Positions 53,330 to 60,105 of a stretch of 64,000 nt of DNA are shown in pieces. Every line of letters begins with the position of its first letter. The stretch's first letter is position 1. The stretch is taken from assembly GCA_025517465.1 (NCBI GenBank), contig JAOPKE010000009.1, positions 1 through 64,000 on the forward strand, given 5' to 3'. The notes beneath the pieces were generated by a model, which worked only from the letters and a program-made list of their open reading frames with translations, made no database searches and was not told where the DNA came from. Made by a program: the position numbers and the translations under genes. This stretch comes from Halobacteria archaeon HArc-gm2 (GTDB lineage: Archaea > Halobacteriota > Halobacteria > Halobacteriales > Haloarculaceae).

Positions 53330-53821
53330 GAAAGCCCTCGGCCCGCTGAACTCGCGCGGACCACACTGCGCTCCTCGTTGCACTGCGGTGCTTGTGGGTC
53401 CGTGCTTCGTTCACCGAGCCTCGCCCTTTCATCCACCAGGACCAGCCTTGCTCGCGCACGGAGGCGCTCGCGATTAACTCCGCCAACCCTCCCCGGATTC
53501 GCGGCGTCCGCCGCGAATCACGCATCCTGGCCGCTCGGCAACCGCCCGGCGGTCGGCCGGGAGCGCGTTTCATCGCGCGACCAGGGGAAGGGCAGGGCTG
53601 ACGGCGGTCGGCCGGGAGCGCGTTTCATCGCGCGACCAGGGGAAGGGCAGGGCTGCTGTGCCTGGAGGAATGAAAGGGCGAGGCGGGCTCCGGGAACCCG
53701 GGCGCAGTAAGCACCGCAACGGAGTGAGGAGCGCAGCAAGCCCCGGGACCGGAGCGCGCCGAGGGCTTTCTGGGTGTTTGCCGTATCGTCGTCGGCTCTC
53801 GATAGCGGGCCAGGGACTTTC
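53330..53821. repeat. structured intergenic element, copy 4
   Basis: The left arm starts at 53330 (GAAAGCCCTCGG), the right inner end is at 53770 and a worn outer end (GGGACTTTC) at 53821. Stems TGAAC/GTTCA, CGGACCACA/TGTGGGTCCG and GCTCCGG/CCGGAGC are seen in the arms, and GATTCGCGGCG-TC-CGCCGCGAATC in the core. Orientation matches copy 2. A 55-bp part of the core is tandemly duplicated (53547-53601 and 53602-53656, one difference). It lies between the sulfatase and FGE genes. Confidence 0.87.
53547..53656. repeat. 55-bp tandem duplication inside element copy 4
   Basis: Two adjacent units starting CGGCGGTCGGCCGGGAGCGC and containing GCGCG-TTTCAT-CGCGC and GGGGAAGGGCAGGGCT differ only at the last base (A or C). 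Each unit carries one complete small hairpin, so the duplication is recent and adds a module without breaking the arms. Confidence 0.93.
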
Positions 53822-53855
53822 TGTGTCCCATTTCCGCCTCCTGGGACAGTTCGAA

Positions 53856-55547
53856 CTACTCCGAAACGCGCACCGTCACCTCGTTCACATCGCTCTCGGC
53901 GTAGCCGTACCGAATTGCCTTCGCACGAATCGTCGTCTCGCCCTCGGAGAGACGAATCGGCCCGGTGTACAGGTCCCACTGGACCTCGCTCCCCTCACCG
54001 TCGTCCACGACGTATCCAACAGAAGCCCCCTGCGTCGCGCAGTACAGCGAGAGGGTCGCGGGCCCGTCCAGTTCCACCTCACCGTCGACCACCTCGCGTT
54101 CCCGGTTCCCGGGCGCGTTCGGGACGAACCGGGGCGTCGCGGTCGTGGGCTGGTCGTCTCCCTCGTATCGCTGGTGGACCATCTGCGACTCGGCGACGTC
54201 CCCCACGTCGTCCACGCGCTCGCGCCACTCGTCCAGTGCGTCCCGCAATCGCTCCAGCACGTCGGCGTGGGCAGGATTACCAACCAGATTCTCGGTTTCG
54301 TGAGGATCGTTCGCCAGGTCGTACAGCTCTTCGGCGGGCCGATTGTCCGCGAACCATGCCTGTGCACCATCCAGCTCTCCCTCGGCGTCCCGTTCCAGTA
54401 ACTCTTGCATCACCGGGTGGCGATTCCGGTAGGGGATCCACTGTCGGTACGGCCGGCCGGGGCTGTAGTGGCGGACGTACCGGTACCGTTCGCCGCGGAC
54501 CGATCGGATCATGTCGTAGGACTCGTCGTAGCGGTCCCGGGTCGAGACGACGAACTGGCGCCGCTCCTCATTCGCAGCACCCAGAAACGGCCGGCCGTCG
54601 CAGTACTGGGGGACGTCGAGCCCACACGCCGACAGCATCGTCGGGCCGAGGTCGACCAGGCTCACCAGGCGGTCGTCGACGTCGCCGTCGTCCACCTCGC
54701 CGGGCCAGCGGACGACCAGGGGGACGTTCGTCCCCGAGTCGTAGGGCCAGCGCTTGGCCCGCGGCAGGCCCTCGCCATGGTCGCTCCAGAGGACGACGAT
54801 GGTGTTCTCGGCGTGGCCGTCGGCGTCCAGGCGGTCGAGAATCTCGCCGATCCACTCGTCGGAGCGGGCGACGTTGTCGTACTGGCGAGCGAGGGCGGTC
54901 CTGGTCGTCTCGGTGTCAGGGAGATACGGCGGCACGTCGACCGCGTCGGGATCCGTCTCGGGGTCCTCGACCGCGCCGCCGAACTGGTCGTCGGTGCCGG
55001 GTTCGGTGGGGTCCCACTGGCCGCTCTCGTGGGTGACGCCGTTCGTGAAGACGGCGAAGAACGGCTGGTCGGGGTCGCGGACCTCGTCCCACCAGCCCGG
55101 ACCCGACCCGGGGCCGTCGGTCCGCGAACGCGACTGCGTGGCGCCGCGCTGTCGGTCCCACATCGTGAACGGTGCGCCGAACTGGTAGTCGGTCTTCGCG
55201 TCGAGGGTGCAGTAGTACCCCGCGCGCCGGAAGTACTCGGTAATCCCGGTGACGTAGTGGGGCGGGACGGCGTCGTACGGCGTCGGCAGCTCCGGCGCGG
55301 CGTCGTTCGTGTGGGTCGTCCGCATGTGGTGGGTGCCGATGGCGTTCTGGTGGCAGCCCGTGAAGACGGCGGAGCGACTCGGCGCACACACCGGCGCCGT
55401 CGAGAAGGCGTTCGGGTAGCGTCGTCCCTCGGCGGCGAGTCCGTCGACGTTCGGTGTCCGGGCGAGGTCGTCGCCGAAACAACCCAGACGGGGAGAGGTG
55501 TCCTCCATCGCGAGCCAGACGACGCTGGGGCTATCCGGGTCTGTCAT
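53856..55547 (-). CDS. type I sulfatase (formylglycine-dependent)
   Basis: The 563-residue alkaline-phosphatase-fold enzyme hydrolyses sulfate esters. The activation motif CAPSR (Cys54-Arg58, followed by SAVFTG) is the FGE target. Metal ligands include Asp16 (MEDTSPRLG), and VVLWSDHGEGLPRAKR near 256 is the second metal site. KTDYQFGAPF near 110 is typical. The C-terminal 100 residues form an extra beta domain (VELDGPATLSLYC, EVTVRVSE). No signal peptide is present. The ATG at 55547 removes nine residues. FGE is coded downstream, past element copy 4. Confidence 0.93.
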   Translation of the reverse strand: MTDPDSPSVVWLAMEDTSPRLGCFGDDLARTPNVDGLAAEGRRYPNAFSTAPVCAPSRSAVFTGCHQNAIGTHHMRTTHTNDAAPELPTPYDAVPPHYVTGITEYFRRAGYYCTLDAKTDYQFGAPFTMWDRQRGATQSRSRTDGPGSGPGWWDEVRDPDQPFFAVFTNGVTHESGQWDPTEPGTDDQFGGAVEDPETDPDAVDVPPYLPDTETTRTALARQYDNVARSDEWIGEILDRLDADGHAENTIVVLWSDHGEGLPRAKRWPYDSGTNVPLVVRWPGEVDDGDVDDRLVSLVDLGPTMLSACGLDVPQYCDGRPFLGAANEERRQFVVSTRDRYDESYDMIRSVRGERYRYVRHYSPGRPYRQWIPYRNRHPVMQELLERDAEGELDGAQAWFADNRPAEELYDLANDPHETENLVGNPAHADVLERLRDALDEWRERVDDVGDVAESQMVHQRYEGDDQPTTATPRFVPNAPGNREREVVDGEVELDGPATLSLYCATQGASVGYVVDDGEGSEVQWDLYTGPIRLSEGETTIRAKAIRYGYAESDVNEVTVRVSE

Positions 55548-55848
55548 GTCGTAACAATCGAGCGACCGTTCCAAAAGCGTTGGCCGGTCGCCGTCAACCG
55601 ACGGCCACTCGGGAGTTGGTCCTCCGATACCTTCGCGGCCGCGTCGCTTGGCAGCGACCTGTCGGACGAGTTATTTCCAGTCGGCCATCGATAGGTACGA
55701 CTTACGTACCAGTTGCGTTCGAATACAGCTAGATAGCTGCGTGTCAGCGGCCGTTTTCGAACGTGATGCGGCGATTCTCTCCGATTGTTGGGTCCGGCGG
55801 GAAAAGCATATGTAGCGGGTCACGAAACGGCCGGCAGACTCACCGGAC
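55548..55848. other. AT-richer gap upstream of the sulfatase with palindromes
   Basis: No gene is seen. Two small palindromes stand out: GGTACG-N5-CGTACC (55694-55710) and CAGCTA-GA-TAGCTG (55726-55739). They lie about 150-190 bp upstream of the sulfatase start and could be regulatory sites or the flank of the TnpB element. Confidence 0.4.
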
Positions 55849-55849
55849 T

Positions 55850-55990
55850 TGACATCCATCACCTGCCTGAAGGCAGGGGAATCCCTGACACGGGGGGCCC
55901 GGCCTGCTGAACCGACCGGCGCAGTTTCAGCCCCACTCCGCGAGCGTCGTCTGTGCGGGTCTCGCACTCGGCTCGCGGCGGGCTGTGGCA
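55850..55990 (-). ncRNA. candidate guide (omega/reRNA) from the tnpB 3' end
   Basis: In characterised TnpB systems the guide RNA overlaps the tnpB 3' coding end and runs to the right end, where the guide begins just outside the element. Here about 75 nt follow the stop before the right-end hairpin. A GC-rich stretch (GCCGGGCCCCCCGTG) and the CCTGCC/GGCAGG hairpin could form its scaffold. The guide would start from the sequence below 55850. This is inference from family knowledge. Confidence 0.4.
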
Positions 55991-57165
55991 CTGTCAACGG
56001 TGCTCCCATCCCGTGGCGAGTCATCGCGCTCCGATTTCCAGGGAACGCTCTCTCCCCACGGGTCGACGCGACCGGCGATGTTCGCGGCCGCGTTGATATC
56101 CGCTTGATACTCCGAGACCCAACACGCCGCGTTCGTGCACGTGAACGCCGCTTGCGATTCACGACTGCCGATATGTCCGCACGCGTGGCACGTCTGGCTC
56201 GTGTAGCGCGGATTCACGAACTCGACTGCGATACCCGCTTCGAGAGCCTTGTCCTCGATGCGGTCGGTGAGCCGGGCGAACGCCCACGCGTGCAAGCGCC
56301 GGTTCATGTACGTGCCGTAATCGAGGTTCTCACGGATGTGAGACAAGTCCTCGAGGACGATCACCGGGTCCTCGAAGGAGGCGGCGTACTCGACGGCTTC
56401 CCGAGACGCCTTCTCGACGATATCCGTCAGCGCGTTCTGGTAGTAGTCGAAGCGTTCGTCAATACGCCACTCGGCGGCGTCGCGTTCTTGCAGGCGCTTC
56501 AGCGTGGTGTGCATCTCTTTACGGAGTGCTCGCGCACGACCGCCATCGTAGATGTACGGTTGAGTCGGAGTGCCGTCCTGACAGGCACAGCCTGTCAGCA
56601 GCTTGGACTCGCCTATATCGAACCCGATCCGAGTCGGGTCGTCTGTCGGTTCCGGGTCGACGACGTCGTACTCGACGGTGACGTGCAGCACCCAGGTCGT
56701 CCGGTGCTGCTGGAGTCGAAACTCGCCGACTGTCACGTCGTCGGTGAACAGGTCGAACCAGAGCGATTCCTGCTCCGGGTTGATCCGAAGCGGAATCCAG
56801 AACGCATTGCCACGTCCAGCCTGGGGAACGCGCCAGCAGAACTCGTGCGTTCGCTCGCTGGAGTGGTCGATTCGGAAACCCCGGTTCGTGAAGCGGACCG
56901 GGTGATCGTCCCCAATCTCCGCCGCATCGTACGTTCGGGAGAGTTGTGGGACGTAGCTCTTGAGCGCGTCCTTGGCGTAGGACGTGAGCGTGTACGGCGT
57001 GACAACGTCGTTGACCGCCGACTGCGTATCCGCACCACTCTCGAAGGCGTCCTCGAGAGTACGGCGGTAGGTCGCCACAGTCCGTTCGAGACGCCGCTCT
57101 TTGTGCGCCGTTGGCGGCGCAAGCGTGGCCTCGAGCGTTTTCGTGGCGGTAGTTTCGGCGACCAT
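55927..57165 (-). CDS. tnpB: TnpB RNA-guided nuclease-like protein
   Basis: The 412-residue protein has the split RuvC nuclease intact: Asp183 (GFDIGESKLL), Glu272 (IVLEDLSHIR) and Asp356 (EYQADINAAANIAG). A zinc finger (Cys326, Cys329, Cys343, Cys348) lies between the last two. TnpB enzymes cut DNA guided by an RNA from their own element and favour element retention. The ATG at 57165 starts MVAETTATKTLEATL; an eight-residue upstream extension is less likely. All catalytic residues are present, so activity is plausible. Confidence 0.92.
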   Translation of the reverse strand: MVAETTATKTLEATLAPPTAHKERRLERTVATYRRTLEDAFESGADTQSAVNDVVTPYTLTSYAKDALKSYVPQLSRTYDAAEIGDDHPVRFTNRGFRIDHSSERTHEFCWRVPQAGRGNAFWIPLRINPEQESLWFDLFTDDVTVGEFRLQQHRTTWVLHVTVEYDVVDPEPTDDPTRIGFDIGESKLLTGCACQDGTPTQPYIYDGGRARALRKEMHTTLKRLQERDAAEWRIDERFDYYQNALTDIVEKASREAVEYAASFEDPVIVLEDLSHIRENLDYGTYMNRRLHAWAFARLTDRIEDKALEAGIAVEFVNPRYTSQTCHACGHIGSRESQAAFTCTNAACWVSEYQADINAAANIAGRVDPWGESVPWKSERDDSPRDGSTVDSATARREPSARPAQTTLAEWG

Positions 57166-57428
57166 CCAACACCAGAATGTACGGTCCAAAGGCGTAAAAA
57201 TAACATGATGCTATCAAACATATATTCGAGAGATTCGAATCGAAGTCGACGACGGACAGTACGATCGACGAAAGGATGTGAAAGACGCGCACGGTTTGAC
57301 CTGGCGTGGTCTCTTGGTCAGCGGAGCGAAGGGGTTGGATTCCAGCGGACCGTTACACGAGGAGTGAGCGATCATGCGACGCGCTTCCTCCACGCCCTCA
57401 AGGACGTGGTATCTGCGCTGTGGTCTCT

Positions 57429-57992
57429 ATGAGCACGGAGCAGTCACCGGACGACGTCCGCAGTTCGACCATCGTGAGTCGGTCGCCCGGCCTGGCCTAC
57501 GAGCGGATGCGCGAGGGGCGACGGACGCACTTCGCCCAGCCGCTGGCCGACAAACTCCGCGTCGAGGGGGCGCTCCTCGTCGCGATGGCGGCCGCGCTCG
57601 CCCTGGCACTCGGTGTCAGTGGCGGCGCAGCTGGAACCGCCTCGACTCGACTTCTCACCCTGGGCACCGCTGGCGGCGCGCTGGTCGCGGCGGGGGCGAC
57701 GGTACACGCCGCGGTCGGAACGTGCCGCCTCCAGTGTGAACCGCTGACCGAGCGCCAGGCGCTGGCCCTGGTCACGGTCGAGGACGCCGCCTCGTACCTC
57801 GGCATCGCCACTGGTGGCCTGGTCGTCGCGGCGACGGTCGCGGCCGCGCTCGTCGGGCTGGTCACCGGGTGGTCGCCGGCGACTTCGACGTCGTCGGTCA
57901 CCGGGGCTGTCGCGGCCGGCGCGATGGTCGCCGCGATGGTGGTGCTCGCGACGGGGCGGTTCTTCGAAGGACGATTTCCTCGGCGTGGGTAG
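57429..57992 (+). CDS. membrane protein of unknown function
   Basis: The 187-residue protein has a hydrophilic start (MSTEQSPDDVRSSTIVSRSP) and about four membrane segments: ALLVAMAAALALALGVSG (about 48-66), LTLGTAGGALVAAGATVHAA (about 75-95), LGIATGGLVVAATVAAALVG (about 123-143) and VTGAVAAGAMVAAMVVLATG (about 155-175). Two cysteines lie in the CRLQCEPLTERQ loop. No family is recognised. The ATG at 57429 precedes the conserved-looking hydrophilic segment. A repeat-hairpin tract begins immediately after its stop. Confidence 0.7.
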   Translation: MSTEQSPDDVRSSTIVSRSPGLAYERMREGRRTHFAQPLADKLRVEGALLVAMAAALALALGVSGGAAGTASTRLLTLGTAGGALVAAGATVHAAVGTCRLQCEPLTERQALALVTVEDAASYLGIATGGLVVAATVAAALVGLVTGWSPATSTSSVTGAVAAGAMVAAMVVLATGRFFEGRFPRRG

Positions 57993-58176
57993 GGAGCGGC
58001 GTCCGAAGGACGGCGCTCCGGAAGCCGAGCGGGAGCGGAGCGGTCACGGAGTGACCGCGCTTGCTCGAACGGAGAGTGAAACGACCCGTGAGAGCGGAGC
58101 GACACGCGAGGAAAGGGAGCGGTGCCCGGAGGGCAGCGCTCCGGTATTACGAACGGGGAGTGGAACGACCCGTGAG
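57993..58176 (+). repeat. two-unit tandem hairpin repeat
   Basis: Two hairpins share a GGAGCG/CGCTCC stem with different inner stems: GTCC-GAAG-GGAC (57993-58019) and GCCC-GGAG-GGGC-like (58116-58142). Each is followed by a nearly identical 26-bp tail, GAACGGAGAGTGAAACGACC at 58067 and GAACGGGGAGTGGAACGACC at 58151, both ending CGTGAG. A further hairpin, GCGGTCAC-GGA-GTGACCGC, lies at 58040-58058. The tract fills most of the gap before pheA. Confidence 0.8.
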
Positions 58177-58237
58177 TAGGAAGAGTACACACTGTCAGAC
58201 CGCGATTCTTTTCACGGCCACCGCAGTATCGGGAGGC

Positions 58238-59056
58238 ATGACGACGCTCACGCTGGGGCCCGCAGGGACCTACTCCCACCGGGCCGCCCAGGCCGTGGCC
58301 GACGGGGACGACATCGAGTTCCTCGAGTCGGTCACCGCCATCGTCGAGGCGGTCGCCGACGGCGACGCCGACCGCGGGGTCGTTGCCGTGGAGAACAGCA
58401 TCGAGGGGTCGGTGACGGAGTCACTCGACGCCTTCGCCGAGTACGACGTCGCGGTGGTCCAGGAGATCATCACCCCCATCCGCCACGCGCTGCTGGCCCA
58501 GGACGAGGAGTTCGATACCGTCGCCAGCCACGCCCAGGCGCTGGCCCAGTGCCGGGGCTTCCTCGAGGAGCACTACCCCGACGCCAACCTCGAGGCGGTG
58601 GCCTCGACGGCTCGCGGCGTCCAGCGCGCACGCGAGGACGCCTCCTTCGCCGCCATCGGCCACCCGGCCAACGCGGCCGACGCCGAGGACCTCCAGGTGC
58701 TGGCCGAGGACATCCAGGACCAGTCCTCCAACGCGACCCGGTTCCTCGTCGTCGCGCCCGCCGAGGAACGCTCCGACGCGGGGTCGAAGTCCTCCTTCAT
58801 CGTCTACCCGGACGTCGACTACCCCGGCCTGCTGCTGGAACTGCTGGAACCGTTCGCCGACCGGGACGTCAACTTCACCCGCGTCGAGTCCCGCCCCAGC
58901 GGCGAGCGCCTGGGCGACTACGTCTTCCACATGGACGTCGCCGCCGGCCTCTACGAGGAGCGCACCCAGGCGGCGCTGGCCGACGTCGAGGACATCGCCG
59001 AGAAGGGCTGGGTCCGACGGCTCGGCTCGTACGACTCCGAGACGGTGCTGTACTGA
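58238..59056 (+). CDS. pheA: prephenate dehydratase
   Basis: The 272-residue enzyme converts prephenate to phenylpyruvate in phenylalanine synthesis. It begins MTTLTLGPAGTYSHRAAQAV and has VENSIEGSVTESLDAF (about 49-64), SHAQALAQCRGFL and NATRFLVVAP (the T-R-F catalytic motif near 166-170). The C-terminal ACT domain (about 185-272) contains FTRVESRPSGERLGDYVFHMD (ESRP), which binds phenylalanine for feedback control. The ATG at 58238 follows a GGGAGGC ribosome-binding sequence. Confidence 0.95.
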   Translation: MTTLTLGPAGTYSHRAAQAVADGDDIEFLESVTAIVEAVADGDADRGVVAVENSIEGSVTESLDAFAEYDVAVVQEIITPIRHALLAQDEEFDTVASHAQALAQCRGFLEEHYPDANLEAVASTARGVQRAREDASFAAIGHPANAADAEDLQVLAEDIQDQSSNATRFLVVAPAEERSDAGSKSSFIVYPDVDYPGLLLELLEPFADRDVNFTRVESRPSGERLGDYVFHMDVAAGLYEERTQAALADVEDIAEKGWVRRLGSYDSETVLY

Positions 59057-59165
59057 GCCGTCCGGAGCGAACCGTCCGGAGCGATCCGCTCCAGCCCGGG
59101 ACGGTTCGACCAGTTCTGACACCCGAATTATAAGAGAGGCGGCGTCCAACCCCCGGCGTAGAACG

Positions 59166-59564
59166 ATGGCAAAGGATCCACTCGACGAGATAGAGCGCGT
59201 GTTCGGTCTGCTGAGCCAGCAGTTCGGGACGGAACTGGCCGGCGTCCCGACGGACCTTATCGACGAGGGCGACGCCTACGTCGTCCGCGCCGACCTGCCC
59301 GGCTACCGACCCGACGACGTCGACGTCTCGCTGCCGGACGCACGGACGCTCCGGATCACCGCGAGCCGAACGGGAGACCAGGCGGAGGGCCGGTACGTCC
59401 GGCGCGAGCGCCGCCAGCACACCGCCGACCGGACCGTCTCGCTCCCCGAGCCCGTCGTGGGGGCGGACGCGAGAGCGAACTACGACGCGGGCGTGTTGAC
59501 CGTCCGACTCGCCAAGCCCCGTGACGACGGCGACGACGACGAGACCGACATCCCGGTGAACTGA
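59166..59564 (+). CDS. Hsp20/alpha-crystallin small heat-shock protein
   Basis: The 132-residue protein begins MAKDPLDEIERVFGLLSQQF and carries the alpha-crystallin domain: VPTDLIDEGDAYVVRADLPG (about 27-46), VDVSLPDARTLRITASR, and ANYDAGVLTVRLAKP near 107-121 with the A-x-x-x-G-V-L motif. The C-terminal IPV (residues 129-131) is the I-x-V motif that bridges subunits. These ATP-independent chaperones hold unfolded proteins. A TATA-like ATTATAAGAG lies about 40 bp upstream. Confidence 0.93.
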   Translation: MAKDPLDEIERVFGLLSQQFGTELAGVPTDLIDEGDAYVVRADLPGYRPDDVDVSLPDARTLRITASRTGDQAEGRYVRRERRQHTADRTVSLPEPVVGADARANYDAGVLTVRLAKPRDDGDDDETDIPVN

Positions 59565-59692
59565 TCAGCGGGGGAACGGGACGGTTATGTACCGCATACT
59601 CGCGGTGCCGTCCGTGCTTCGGCCGGACCGCAGTCGGCCCTAGGCAGGCTAGGTACCATATTCTTATTCTGTGAACAATTAAAGAGATAGTA

Positions 59693-60052
59693 ATGACGCC
59701 TCCGGCCAACGACAGCGGGCTCGCGGACGGTCCGTTCCGCTCGAAACAGTTCACGCCCGCGGAGTTAGACGAACTCTTCGACGTGCTGGCCGACGCCCGG
59801 CGGCGCTGTACGCTGCAATCGCTGAGCGACGCGGGCGGAACGGCGTCGTTCGACGAACTCGTCGGCGACGTCGCACGCCAGACCGTGGCCCGACCGATCG
59901 GTCGGGAGCAGCGCCGCGAGATCGCGACGACGCTGTACCACGTCCACCTCCCCAAACTGGCGTCGGCCGGCCTCGTCGCCGACTTCGACCCGGACGGCGA
60001 GGTCGCACTCGCCGAGCAGGTAGACGACGTCCCCCACTCGCTATTCGAGTGA
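59693..60052 (+). CDS. winged-helix DUF7344-like regulator
   Basis: The 119-residue soluble protein has a winged helix at about 25-110: LDELFDVLADARRRCTLQSL, then REQRREIATTLYHVHLPKLA and a wing GLVADFDPDGEVALAEQV. It corresponds to the DNA-binding half of the protein at 17091 (shared YHVHLPKL/QQVHLPRM). Nothing in the sequence shows its target. The 128-bp upstream gap has AT-rich patches (ATTCTTATT, CAATTAAAG) that could be TATA elements. Confidence 0.8.
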   Translation: MTPPANDSGLADGPFRSKQFTPAELDELFDVLADARRRCTLQSLSDAGGTASFDELVGDVARQTVARPIGREQRREIATTLYHVHLPKLASAGLVADFDPDGEVALAEQVDDVPHSLFE

Positions 60053-60105
60053 TCGCCTGTCGCGGTATGGTAGCCCTTTTAGTCGCGGCTGGGTAACTGG
60101 GCGAC

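Larger units (their letters stand above)
55849..57210 (-). mobile_element. IS200/IS605-group (IS1341-type) element with tnpB only
   Basis: The element contains tnpB and no tnpA. Its right end on the minus strand reads CCTGCCTTCAGGCAGGTGAT then GGATGTCAA. The CCTGCC-TTCA-GGCAGG hairpin (55862-55877) and terminal GATGTCAA resemble haloarchaeal IS605-group ends. The left end is uncertain and placed near the AT-rich segment before the tnpB start. TnpB-only elements need a TnpA from elsewhere. Confidence 0.65.
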
